DNA of 64,000 bases from Agromyces mediolanus. Lineage in GTDB: Bacteria; Actinomycetota; Actinomycetes; Actinomycetales; Microbacteriaceae. Both the position numbers and the translations under genes were made by a program. Below, piece by piece: positions 42,849-50,347 of the stretch (its first letter is position 1; the number at the start of each line of letters is the position of its first letter). The notes under the pieces are model-generated. The model was not told the DNA's origin. It ran no database searches and was given only the letters and a program-made list of their open reading frames with translations. The stretch is taken from assembly GCF_023715325.1 (NCBI RefSeq), contig NZ_JAMBNX010000013.1, forward strand, positions 19,134 to 83,133. Reading direction: 5' to 3'.

Positions 42849-43256
42849 TCAGGCCGTCGCCAGCCGGCCGCTGCGCTCGGCCCCGAGGCCGACGCCGAGC
42901 AGCACGAGCGCGCTCGCGAGGTGCAGGAAGTGGTCCGGCGTGTTCAGCGCGAGGATGTTCGCCGCGGTGCCCGCGAGGAAGAATCCGACGATGCCGAGCA
43001 GCAGGTAGGCGGCGCCGACGATCGTGTTCACCGTCTTCGCGGCGCGCGCACTCATGAGGCCGGCGACGAGCAGCGCCGCACCGATCAGGAGGTGCGCGAT
43101 GTTGTGCAGCGGGTTCACCGCGAAGATGCCGAGCAGCAGCCCGCCCTCGGTCGCGACGAACGAGACGCCGCCGGTGACGGCGAAGCCCAGCAGTCCGACG
43201 AGCACGTAGACCGCGCCGAACACCGTGGCGACGATGCGGTTCGGTGAGTTTCGCAT
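42849..43256 (-). CDS. DUF4383-type membrane protein
   Basis: 135-residue protein with four helices. It matches the DUF4383 pattern: NRIVATVFGAVYVLVGLLGF at the start, FAVNPLHNIAHLLIGAALL in the middle and NTPDHFLHLASALVLLGVGL at the end, the His-containing helices being the family hallmark. Strong AGGAGG site four bases before ATG. Role unknown in any organism; often stress-linked in actinobacteria. Confidence 0.85.
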   Translation of the reverse strand: MRNSPNRIVATVFGAVYVLVGLLGFAVTGGVSFVATEGGLLLGIFAVNPLHNIAHLLIGAALLVAGLMSARAAKTVNTIVGAAYLLLGIVGFFLAGTAANILALNTPDHFLHLASALVLLGVGLGAERSGRLATA

Positions 43257-43375
43257 GGTTCCTCCTTGATCCCGGGCCCGTGCGGGCCGTCATGGGGGAT
43301 TCGGAACCCTCGCGGTACCGGATTGGAGGAGATGCGGATGCCTCGGCGCGCGACGTGGCCCGGGCGCCGCGCCGC

Positions 43376-44104
43376 TCAGCCGGGGAGCGCCTCGGCGCCG
43401 GGCTGCGGCGCCGCGATGACCTCGGCGATCTGGCCGAGGTGCGCCGCCATCGCCTCGTGCGCGGCGGCGGGGTCGCCCGAGCGGATGGCGTCGGCGATGC
43501 GGCGGTGCGCGCGGTGCGAGCGGAGCATCCGCTCGAGGCTCTGCAGCGTCTCGTCGCGCGAGGGCGCGGTCCACTCGTTCACGACGTCGATGAGTTCGAC
43601 GAGCATCGCGTTCTGCGCGAGTGTCGCGACCGTGGTGTGGAACTCGAGGTCGAGCGCGACGAGGCGGGGGGCGGAGGGCTCGGGCCGGCCGAGCTCCTCC
43701 TCCGCGGCGGCGAGCACCCGGTCGAGCGCGGCGAGCCCCGAGACATCCGCCCGGAGCGCGGCTCGCTCGGCGAGCGGCGGCTCGACGACGGCCCGGAGGT
43801 CCATCACCTCGGCGAGCAGCCGCTCGCTCGGCGGCAGCACGCCCCGCAATGAGTCCGCGAGCTTCGGCCGGGCGACGGCCTCGACCACGCTGCCGCGGCC
43901 GGGGCGACGGCTGACGAGCCCGCGCATCTCGAGGGCGGAGAGCGCCTCGCGCACGGTGCTGCGGGCGACGCCGCCGAGCTCGGCGAGCTCGCGCTCGCTC
44001 GGCAGCTTGTCGCCCGGCTTCAGCTCGCCCGACTCGATGAGCTCGAGCAGCCGGTTCGCCAGTTTCTCCGGCGCTCCGGCGTCGCGCGAGACTTTGAGAT
44101 CCAC
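43376..44104 (-). CDS. GntR-family (FadR/VanR-type) transcriptional regulator
   Basis: 242-residue regulator with N-terminal winged HTH (GELKPGDKLPSERELAELGGVARSTVREALSALEMRGL, about residues 26-62) and an all-helical FCD ligand domain (DLEFHTTVA, LRSHRAHRRIADAI, MAAHLGQI) with Asp/His metal-binding positions. GTG start with AGGAGG upstream. It follows the RidA gene by 32 bp and probably controls the divergent ridA/permease promoters through the two TGGTCYGACCA sites at 44721 and 44761. Confidence 0.92.
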   Translation of the reverse strand: MDLKVSRDAGAPEKLANRLLELIESGELKPGDKLPSERELAELGGVARSTVREALSALEMRGLVSRRPGRGSVVEAVARPKLADSLRGVLPPSERLLAEVMDLRAVVEPPLAERAALRADVSGLAALDRVLAAAEEELGRPEPSAPRLVALDLEFHTTVATLAQNAMLVELIDVVNEWTAPSRDETLQSLERMLRSHRAHRRIADAIRSGDPAAAHEAMAAHLGQIAEVIAAPQPGAEALPG

Positions 44105-44136
44105 CTCGGCCTCCTGTCGCGCGCCCCACCCGAGTG

Positions 44137-44661
44137 CTATGACTTTATCTCCACGGTGACCCAGTTCTCGAAGGAGGAGCCGCCGGCGAGGCTGGTGACC
44201 CCGATCGTCGCGCGCCCGCCGAGCCCGGCGGCGGGGCCGAAGACCTCGGCGAAGAGATCGCTGTACCCCGAGGAGACGCGGTGCACGTCGGTGAACTCCG
44301 GGGTCGACACGACGAAGCAGAGCGCGCGCACGACGGCTTCGACGCGGTCGAGGGAGCCGAGGGCGAGGCGGATGCCGCCGAGGCAGTTGAGCGCGGTGAG
44401 GCGCGCGGCCTCGTAGCCCTCTTCGACGGTGAGCGTGTCGCCGAGGCGGCCCGGGTAGCGCACGGTGCCGTCGGGCTGGTCGGGGGTGTGGCCGCTCAGG
44501 AAGAGGATGTTCCCCGAGATGTGGTGCGGCTTCATCGAGCCGTAGACGTCGGCGCCGTAGTACCCCTGCGTGGCGAAGTCGGGGATCTCGAGCCCGAGCC
44601 GCGCCACGCGCTGCTCCGGGGTCTCGGCTGCGGCGGCGGCCTGGTCCTGCGTGTCCGTCAT
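44137..44661 (-). CDS. RidA/YjgF-family protein
   Basis: 174-residue member of the RidA superfamily, whose members hydrolyse reactive enamine/imine intermediates or act in specific N-compound pathways. Family traits: GNILFLSGHTPDQPDGTVRYPG, EEGYEAARLTALNCLGGIRLALGSLDRV and ATIGVTSLAGGSSFENWVTVEI. The end of RidA normally carries CxxxR-like residues, here replaced by AGLGGRATIGV with the Arg kept. N-terminal 25 residues are an extra charged tail. AAGGAGG before the ATG. Divergent from the NCS1-type permease, which may import the substrate. Confidence 0.88.
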   Translation of the reverse strand: MTDTQDQAAAAAETPEQRVARLGLEIPDFATQGYYGADVYGSMKPHHISGNILFLSGHTPDQPDGTVRYPGRLGDTLTVEEGYEAARLTALNCLGGIRLALGSLDRVEAVVRALCFVVSTPEFTDVHRVSSGYSDLFAEVFGPAAGLGGRATIGVTSLAGGSSFENWVTVEIKS

Positions 44662-44720
44662 GTGACCTCCTTGTCCGGTTTCAGCACCGGTTTCACGGCG
44701 CTGCGCGGATCAGTATTGCA

Positions 44721-44779
44721 CTGGTCCGACCATCAGACCATACTAGTTCCGATCCCCCAACTGGTCTGACCATCAGACC
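44721..44779. promoter_or_regulatory. Tandem GntR (FadR-type) operators between ridA and the permease
   Basis: Two nearly identical 19-bp sites, CTGGTCCGACCATCAGACC at 44721 and CTGGTCTGACCATCAGACC at 44761, start exactly 40 bp apart (about four helical turns). The core TGGTCYGACCA fits the FadR-type half-site pattern TnGTnnnACnA. A possible ridA promoter box (extended -10, TGCAATACT, minus strand near 44719) abuts the left site, and CATACT (44739-44744) lies between the sites for the permease. Confidence 0.75.
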
Positions 44780-44799
44780 CCGACGTCCGGAGGAGCTCG

Positions 44800-46392
44800 A
44801 TGACGACTCAACTCCCTGCTCTCGCCCCGCTCGAAGTTCAGCACCACGACGACCCCAAGGTCGTCAAGGAGGCTGCCACCGAGGATTACACGACCCACGT
44901 CGTGCCGCTGTCCTGGCGGATGCCCCGGCCATCCCTCGCGATGTCCTTCTACGCCCTCGTGAGCGGCATGTTCTACCTCGTGACCGCCGCCACGCTCGCG
45001 GCGACGGTCGGCACCACCGACGCGCTCATCGGCATCGTGCTCGCCTGCGCCGCGTTCGGAGCGCTCGGCTACGCGTTCAGCCGCTACGCCGCGCGCACCG
45101 GCCTCACCGTCGCCCTCATGTCGCAGCGGATCTTCGGCACCTCGGGCTCGCTGCTCGGCGCCCTCGTGCTCGCGGCCACCGCGATCTACTACGCGGTGTT
45201 CGAGTCGTCGATGATCGCGAACGCCTTCCACGTCGCGTTCCCCCAGCTCTCGCTCGCGCTCTGGAGCGCCATCGCGGTGGCGATCAATCTGCCGCTCGTG
45301 ATGGGCGGCATCCGCCGCTGGATGGACAAGTACAACGCCATCCTGCTGCCCGTCTACTGGATCGGCCTCATGGTGGTCGTCGTCATGCTCGCCATGCGCA
45401 ACGACTCGTCCGGCTGGCTCGCGCACCCGCCGCAGGAGGGCGCCGACTTCGCCGCCCCGGGCTGGCTCTACGCGTTCTTCGTCTACCTCGGCGTGCTCGT
45501 GCTGATGATGTTCACGGTCGACTTCGCCCGCTTCGGCAAGCCGGAGCAGGCGCGCTCGAACGGCATCGCGGTGTTCGGCCCGGTCTTCTACGCCTTCGTG
45601 TACCTCGCGAACGGCCTCATCGGCATCTTCATCGCCTACAGCGCCGGACTCGACGGCGCCGTCTCCTCCGAGCTCGTCGGCAACACCATGGTGAGCCTCC
45701 TCGGCGGCTGGGGCCTCTTCCTCGTCTGGGTGACCCAGGCCCGCATCAACACGGCGAACTTCTACGTCGCCTCCACGAACATGGAGGCGCTCGTCTTCCG
45801 CCTGTTCCGGGTGCGCGTGCCGCGCGTGGCAGCCGTGCTGTTCTGCGGCGCGATCACCTACGTGTTCATGCTCACCGACGTGGTCAGCTACCTGCTCGTC
45901 GCGCTCGCCTGGCAGGGCGCCTTCATCGCCTCGTGGGTCGGCGTCGCGCTCGTGCACCTCGTGCGCACCTGGAACACGAGCGAGCTCGAGGAGTTCCGCG
46001 CCGGGCGCGTGCGCCGCTTCACCTGGAACGGCGCCGTGTGGGTCGCGACGTCGCTCCTCGGCATCCTGCTGTACCAGTTCGGCGGGGCCTTCGGCGCCGC
46101 CTGGTCGACGCCCATCACCCTCGTGCTCGCGATCGTGCTCGCCGCCGTCGTGGACCGCACCGGCCGCGGCGGCCTGCTCCGCCGGGCCCACGATCCGCGC
46201 GCCGAGGTCGACGACCCGTGGGAGGCGCGCGTGCGCTGCCACGTCTGCGACCACAGCTACGTCGCCGTCGAGATGGACCGCGACCCGAGCACCGAGGGGC
46301 AGCCGCCCATCTGCGCCGCGTGCGGCGTGCTGAGCACCGCGTACTTGCAGGCGAGCCGCCGAGAGCACGCCGCGCTCACCGCAGCGGGCTGA
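44800..46392 (+). CDS. NCS1-type (purine-cytosine) permease with C-terminal zinc ribbon
   Basis: 530-residue integral membrane protein with about twelve helices. PLSWRMPRPSLAMSFYALVSGMFYLV, FSRYAARTGLTVALMSQRIFG and GGIRRWMDKYNAILLP resemble the nucleobase/hydantoin-type NCS1 transporters. After the last helix comes a soluble tail with Cys480-x2-Cys483 and Cys505-x2-Cys508 (CHVC and CAAC), a probable zinc ribbon facing the cytoplasm. Such a tail is not a usual part of NCS1 carriers. ATG has GGAGGAG upstream. Control by the tandem GntR sites and pairing with RidA suggest uptake of a nitrogenous metabolite. Confidence 0.85.
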   Translation: MTTQLPALAPLEVQHHDDPKVVKEAATEDYTTHVVPLSWRMPRPSLAMSFYALVSGMFYLVTAATLAATVGTTDALIGIVLACAAFGALGYAFSRYAARTGLTVALMSQRIFGTSGSLLGALVLAATAIYYAVFESSMIANAFHVAFPQLSLALWSAIAVAINLPLVMGGIRRWMDKYNAILLPVYWIGLMVVVVMLAMRNDSSGWLAHPPQEGADFAAPGWLYAFFVYLGVLVLMMFTVDFARFGKPEQARSNGIAVFGPVFYAFVYLANGLIGIFIAYSAGLDGAVSSELVGNTMVSLLGGWGLFLVWVTQARINTANFYVASTNMEALVFRLFRVRVPRVAAVLFCGAITYVFMLTDVVSYLLVALAWQGAFIASWVGVALVHLVRTWNTSELEEFRAGRVRRFTWNGAVWVATSLLGILLYQFGGAFGAAWSTPITLVLAIVLAAVVDRTGRGGLLRRAHDPRAEVDDPWEARVRCHVCDHSYVAVEMDRDPSTEGQPPICAACGVLSTAYLQASRREHAALTAAG

Positions 46393-46413
46393 TCGACGAG
46401 CGCCCGAAGACCC

Positions 46414-46445
46414 GGCCGGGCGGGATCCGTGGATCCCGCCCGGCC
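46414..46445. terminator. Strong bidirectional hairpin terminator
   Basis: Perfect 15-bp arms GGCCGGGCGGGATCC and complement around a 2-base loop, 21 bp after the permease stop and 6 bp before the end of the convergent gene. No U-tract on either side, but stem stability is very high. Confidence 0.8.
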
Positions 46446-46451
46446 GCCTCG

Positions 46452-46889
46452 TCAGCCCACGGCGCGGCGGACGAGCTCGGTCACCTCGCGCTCGACCGTC
46501 GCGGTCCACGCGCGGACCGCGAAGCCGACGGGCCAGAAGTCGCCGTCGTCGAGCGTCGCACGGTCCTCGAAGCCGATCGTCGCGTACCGCGTCTTGAACT
46601 TCTTCGCGGGCTGCAGGAACACGACGATCTTCCCCTCGCCGTTCGCGTAGCCCGGCATGCCGTAGTACGTCTTCGGCACGAGCTCCGGCGCGACCTCGTG
46701 CACGACGCGGTCGAGCCCCTCCGCGAGCTCGCGGTCCTCCGGCTCGAGCGCGGCGATCGCTTCACGCACCGCCGCCTCGCCGGCGGCGCGGCTCTTGCCG
46801 GCCTTCTCCTGCTCGCGGAGCTCCTTCGCCCGCTGTTTGACCGCCGCGCGCTCCTCCGCGCTCAGTCCGGATGCCTCGCCGTTCGCCAT
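46452..46889 (-). CDS. DUF1801-like small protein
   Basis: 145-residue protein. The core from residue 50 (DRVVHEVAPELVPKTYYGMPGYANGEGKIVVFLQPAKKFKTRYATIGFEDRATLDDGDFWPVGFAV) resembles the iron-chaperone-like/YdhG DUF1801 fold, function unsettled. The first 45 residues are charged (ERAAVKQRAKELREQEKAGKSR), likely helical and possibly nucleic-acid binding. ATG with GAGGAG upstream. Convergent with the permease across a strong hairpin. Confidence 0.75.
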   Translation of the reverse strand: MANGEASGLSAEERAAVKQRAKELREQEKAGKSRAAGEAAVREAIAALEPEDRELAEGLDRVVHEVAPELVPKTYYGMPGYANGEGKIVVFLQPAKKFKTRYATIGFEDRATLDDGDFWPVGFAVRAWTATVEREVTELVRRAVG

Positions 46890-46932
46890 CAGCTGCGCTC
46901 CTCCCCGCGGGCCCCCGCCCGCGCGTCCGAGG

Positions 46933-47403
46933 CTACTCCCGCTTCTTCCGCTTCGCAGGCTCCTCCGGCGTCGTCACCGCCTGCACGACCGTGTGCGCGG
47001 CGGCGCTCTTCGCCCACTTGCGCACGCGGTCGGCCTGCTTGCGACGCTGCTTCAGCAGGGCGGCCCGACGCTTGGCCGCCGCCGCAGCATCCGTGATCGC
47101 CGCGCCCGGCTCGGCCGCAGCGCCCCGGTGGACGGTGGACGGCACGACCCGCCTGGACCAGGCATCCAGTCCCGCCGTCGCGCGCGCCGCCGTGCGCGCG
47201 GCCCGGCGCGGTGCGCGCTTTCGGTCGACCTTCGCCGCACGTCGCGTCGCCCGCGACTGCGCGACGAGCGCTTCCAGACGTTGCTTGGCGCGGCCCGGCG
47301 GAAGCCCGTCAGCCAGGCGCTTCGCCTCCTTCTCAGCGGACTTCGCGTGCGCGAGCGCCGCCTTCGCGCGCCGCCGGTCGCGGCGCTCGGTGACCGTCGC
47401 CAT
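46933..47403 (-). CDS. Arg/Lys/Ala-rich basic protein, function unknown
   Basis: 156-residue, strongly basic protein, rich in RRAKAALAHAKSAEKEAKR and RRKQADRVRKWAKSA. It could bind nucleic acid, in the manner of histone-like tails, but no domain is recognised. GGAGGG precedes ATG 47403. It begins two bases after the stop of the preceding gene, so it is probably in the same operon. Confidence 0.6.
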   Translation of the reverse strand: MATVTERRDRRRAKAALAHAKSAEKEAKRLADGLPPGRAKQRLEALVAQSRATRRAAKVDRKRAPRRAARTAARATAGLDAWSRRVVPSTVHRGAAAEPGAAITDAAAAAKRRAALLKQRRKQADRVRKWAKSAAAHTVVQAVTTPEEPAKRKKRE

Positions 47404-47405
47404 CC

Positions 47406-47756
47406 TCAGCCCTCCGCGTCGATCAGCTCGAGCAGCGCCCGGGCGGCGTCGCGGATGTCGTCGTGGTCGTACTGCCCGGCGCGGCTCTCGAGCGAGATCA
47501 CCGCGCAGCGGTGCACGCGGCGGAAGTCGCCGTAGGGGAAGGAGTACGCGCCCTTCGTCTCGTCGTTCTCGTCGTCGTCGACGCCGAGGTGCCAGTGCCG
47601 GTACTCGGTCCAGCCCTCCCGCTCGATGAAGGCGTTCTCCTCCTCGGCGTTCGGCGCGTCCTCGCTCCAGGCGTCGCGCTCGTCGCGCACGACCGTGCCG
47701 TCGCGCACGAGCGACCGCGCGTGACGCAGTGCCGTCTCGTTCAACCGGATCGTCAT
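47406..47756 (-). CDS. Conserved-looking hypothetical acidic protein
   Basis: 116-residue soluble protein starting MTIRLNETALRHARSLVRDG, with an acidic centre (DAPNAEEENAFIEREGW, VDDDENDETKGAYSFPYGDF). The aromatic/acidic pattern SFPYGDFRRVHRCAV resembles small actinobacterial proteins of unknown function. GGAGGAGGG precedes the ATG. Upstream of the basic-protein gene; the acidic/basic pair may interact, which is only a suggestion. Confidence 0.7.
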   Translation of the reverse strand: MTIRLNETALRHARSLVRDGTVVRDERDAWSEDAPNAEEENAFIEREGWTEYRHWHLGVDDDENDETKGAYSFPYGDFRRVHRCAVISLESRAGQYDHDDIRDAARALLELIDAEG

Positions 47757-47790
47757 GAAAAGCGCCCTCCTCCACGGTGCATGTTCCGGT

Positions 47791-48246
47791 CTACGTGCTC
47801 CCGGCCGCCTCGGCAAGGGGGTTGCGGCCGAGGAGCCGGACGAGCAGGACACCGGTCACGGCGCCCGCCGTGTTCGTGATCACGTCGGTCACGTCGGTGC
47901 GGCCGACCGCGAGCCCGAACTGCGCGAGCTCGAGGATCGTGCTCAGCGACGCCGCCGCCAGCGCGACGCGCCACCACCCTCGATCAGGCCGCAGCAGCGC
48001 GAGGCCGAGCCCGAACGGCACGAACACCACGATGTTGCCCGCCACCTCGCGCACTGCGCTCGCGCCGTAGCCCTCTGCCGCGACGAAGGGCACGAGCTTC
48101 AGGCTGCGCTGAACCTGGAACGCCTCCCACGGGAGCTGCAGCTTCCAGAGCACGAGCCAGACGAGGAGCACGAGGTACGCGGCGAACAGCGCAGCGACGA
48201 CGGTGCCCGACCCGCGCCCGCCGGGACGGCCGGATGTGGTGGTCAT
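47791..48246 (-). CDS. VanZ-family membrane protein
   Basis: 151-residue protein with four helices: VVAALFAAYLVLLVWLVLWKL, GNIVVFVPFGLGLALL, VALAAASLSTILELAQF and ITNTAGAVTGVLLVRLLG. The pattern N-x-V-x-F-x-P-x-G and ELxQ..VGRxxDVxDxxxNTxGxxxG is the VanZ signature. Roles are known only for teicoplanin resistance in VanZ itself. Divergent from the response regulator. Confidence 0.88.
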   Translation of the reverse strand: MTTTSGRPGGRGSGTVVAALFAAYLVLLVWLVLWKLQLPWEAFQVQRSLKLVPFVAAEGYGASAVREVAGNIVVFVPFGLGLALLRPDRGWWRVALAAASLSTILELAQFGLAVGRTDVTDVITNTAGAVTGVLLVRLLGRNPLAEAAGST

Positions 48247-48320
48247 GCTCCCACTCCAGGCGCGGGCGTGTTGCGCGGGTGTTTCCCGATCCGCATACGC
48301 CCGCGATACGGTCCGCCTCG

Positions 48321-48336
48321 TACCATCGGTGACATG
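48321..48336 (+). promoter_or_regulatory. Leaderless promoter of the response regulator gene
   Basis: TACCAT (48321-48326) is followed by seven bases and the ATG, with no Shine-Dalgarno sequence. This fits leaderless transcription starting at the ATG. Confidence 0.55.
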
Positions 48337-49047
48337 CGCGTGCTGATCGTCGAAGACGAACCCCTGATGGCCGAGGCCATCCGCACGGGGCTCCGCCGGG
48401 AGGCGATCGCCGCCGACGTGGCCGGCGACGGCGACACCGCCCTCGAGCTGCTGTCGATCAACAGCTACGACATCGCGGTGCTCGACCGTGACATCCCCGG
48501 CCCGAGCGGTGACGAGGTCGCAGCGAGCATCGTCGCCTCCGGCGTCGGGATGCCGATCCTCATGCTCACCGCAGCCGACCGCATCGACGACAAGGCCTCC
48601 GGCTTCGAGCTCGGCGCCGACGACTACCTCACGAAACCGTTCGAACTGCGCGAGCTGGTGCTGCGGCTGCGGGCCCTCGACCGGCGGCGCAGCCAGGTGC
48701 GCCCGCCCGTGCGCGAGCTCGCCGGGCTGCGGCTCGACCCGTTCCGCCGCGAGGTCTACCGGGACGGCCGCTACGTGGCGCTCACCCGCAAGCAGTTCGC
48801 CGTGCTCGAGGTGCTCGTCGCCGCGGAGGGCGGCGTGATCAGTGCCGAGGAGCTGCTCGAACGCGCCTGGGACGAGAACGCCGACCCGTTCACCAACGCG
48901 GTGCGGATCACGGTGTCCGCGCTGCGCAAGCGGCTCGGCACGCCGTGGGTGATCGCGACAGTGCCGGGGGTCGGCTATCGCATCGATACCGGCGACAGCG
49001 GCGCGGCGGGCACGGGGGTCGCGGATGCCGGGGGCCCGCGTGCATAG
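48334..49047 (+). CDS. OmpR-type response regulator
   Basis: 237-residue regulator with a receiver domain (LIVEDEPLMAEAIRTGL; phospho-acceptor Asp in DIAVLDRDIPGPSGDEV, about residue 51; conserved Lys in ADDYLTKPFELREL) and a winged-helix DNA-binding domain (LTRKQFAVLEVLVAAEGGVISAEELLERAW, ..NAVRITVSALRKRLG). Resembles the CutR/CseB-like actinobacterial subgroup. Overlaps the kinase gene by 23 bp if that gene starts at ATG 49025. Confidence 0.94.
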   Translation: MRVLIVEDEPLMAEAIRTGLRREAIAADVAGDGDTALELLSINSYDIAVLDRDIPGPSGDEVAASIVASGVGMPILMLTAADRIDDKASGFELGADDYLTKPFELRELVLRLRALDRRRSQVRPPVRELAGLRLDPFRREVYRDGRYVALTRKQFAVLEVLVAAEGGVISAEELLERAWDENADPFTNAVRITVSALRKRLGTPWVIATVPGVGYRIDTGDSGAAGTGVADAGGPRA

Positions 49048-50122
49048 GCGTCCAGGGCTCTCGGTCCGCTGGAAGCTGACCCTCAGCTACGCCGGCTTCC
49101 TGCTGCTCGCCATCCTGCTGCTGCTCGCCGTCGTGTGGATGTTCCTGCTGCGCTACGTGCCGGCCGAGGCCTCGGCGACGGTGGACGGCTTCACTCCCGG
49201 CCGCAACGATCTCGTGCGCGCCTTCGCCCCGGCGGCCGCCTGGGCGCTCCTGTTCCTCCTGGCCTTCGGCCTCGCGGGCGGCTGGATCCTCGCCGGGCGG
49301 ATGCTCGCCCCGCTCGACCGGATCACGAAGGCCACTCGCAAGACGGCGGAGGGCTCGCTCTCGCACCGGATCGAGCTGGAGGGTCGGAGCGACGAGTTCC
49401 GCGAGCTCGCCGACAGCTTCGACGCGATGCTCGCGCGGCTCGAGGCCCACATCGCCGAGCAGCAGCGCTTCGCCGCGAACGCCTCGCACGAGCTGCGCAC
49501 CCCGCTCGCGATCACGCAGACGATGCTCGAGGTCGCCCGCGACGACCCCGCCGCCGACCAGGCGCTCGTCGAGCGCCTGCGACTCGTGAACGGCCGGGCC
49601 ATCGAGCTCACCGAAGCGCTGCTCCTGCTGAGCCGCGCCGACCGGCGGTCATTTCAGCGCGAGGCGGTCGATCTCTCGCTCCTCGCCGAGGACTCGGTCG
49701 AGACCCTGCTGCCGCTCGCGGAACAGCGGGGAGTCGCCGTCGAGGCATCCGGTGATGTCGTCGCGGCGCTCGGCTCGCCCGCCCTGTTGCTGCAGCTCAC
49801 GACGAACCTCGTGCACAACGCGATCGTGCACAACCTGCCGGAGGGCGGCGACGTGCACGTCACGACGATCGCGGCGCCCGGGCGCGCCGTGCTCGTCGTC
49901 GAGAACACGGGGCCGGCGCTCGCGCCGCACCTGGTGGCGACCCTCACGGAGCCCTTCCAGCGCGGCGTCGAACGGATCCGCGGCGATCACGCTGGGGTCG
50001 GCCTCGGACTCGCGATCGTGCAGAGCATCGTGACCGCGCACGACGGCGTGCTCGTCGTCGAGCCAGGCGAGCATGGAGGGCTGCGCGTGAGCGTGCGGCT
50101 GCCGGCGGCGGTCAGCCCCTAG
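49025..50122 (+). CDS. Sensor histidine kinase
   Basis: 365-residue kinase partner of the upstream regulator. Two helices (SYAGFLLLAILLLLAVVWMFL and AAAWALLFLLAFGLAGGWIL) flank a short extracellular loop of about 35 residues; a HAMP segment follows (ILAGRMLAPLDRITKATR). The phosphorylated His is in FAANASHELRTPLAITQTM; the ATP lid shows NLVHNAIVHN and GVGLGLAIVQSIVTAHDG. Start ATG 49025 or GTG 49040 (360 residues); a G-rich site precedes either. The short sensor loop suggests detection of envelope state or a small ion. Confidence 0.93.
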   Translation: MPGARVHRRPGLSVRWKLTLSYAGFLLLAILLLLAVVWMFLLRYVPAEASATVDGFTPGRNDLVRAFAPAAAWALLFLLAFGLAGGWILAGRMLAPLDRITKATRKTAEGSLSHRIELEGRSDEFRELADSFDAMLARLEAHIAEQQRFAANASHELRTPLAITQTMLEVARDDPAADQALVERLRLVNGRAIELTEALLLLSRADRRSFQREAVDLSLLAEDSVETLLPLAEQRGVAVEASGDVVAALGSPALLLQLTTNLVHNAIVHNLPEGGDVHVTTIAAPGRAVLVVENTGPALAPHLVATLTEPFQRGVERIRGDHAGVGLGLAIVQSIVTAHDGVLVVEPGEHGGLRVSVRLPAAVSP

Positions 50123-50172
50123 CCGGGACGCCACTCATCCGATAGCTTCGGGGGAACCTCGGAGGTGCAGCG

Positions 50173-50316
50173 ATGACGAACCCACGGAGTGGATTCTGGC
50201 GGGTCATCCGCGCCATGTTCGCGAGTCTCGCCGCGGCGCTCGACGGCCTCGGCGGCCTCCCCCCGAGCCGGCCCGAACCTCCCACGACCGAGCCGCGCGA
50301 GGAGTACCGACCGTAG
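50173..50316 (+). CDS. 47-residue small protein
   Basis: Short frame too small for usual ORF finding. It starts with ATG after a clear GGAGGTG site (50160-50166) and reads MTNPRSGFWRVIRAMFASLA then ALDGLGGLPPSRPEPP and ends REEYRP. A single amphipathic or membrane-edge helix is followed by a Pro-rich tail. A TAGCTT box (50142-50147) could be its -10. Function unknown; supported by ribosome site, spacing and sensible composition. Confidence 0.6.
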   Translation: MTNPRSGFWRVIRAMFASLAAALDGLGGLPPSRPEPPTTEPREEYRP

Positions 50317-50347
50317 CCGTGTCGGTCGCAGCTGGCACGCTGAGCGC

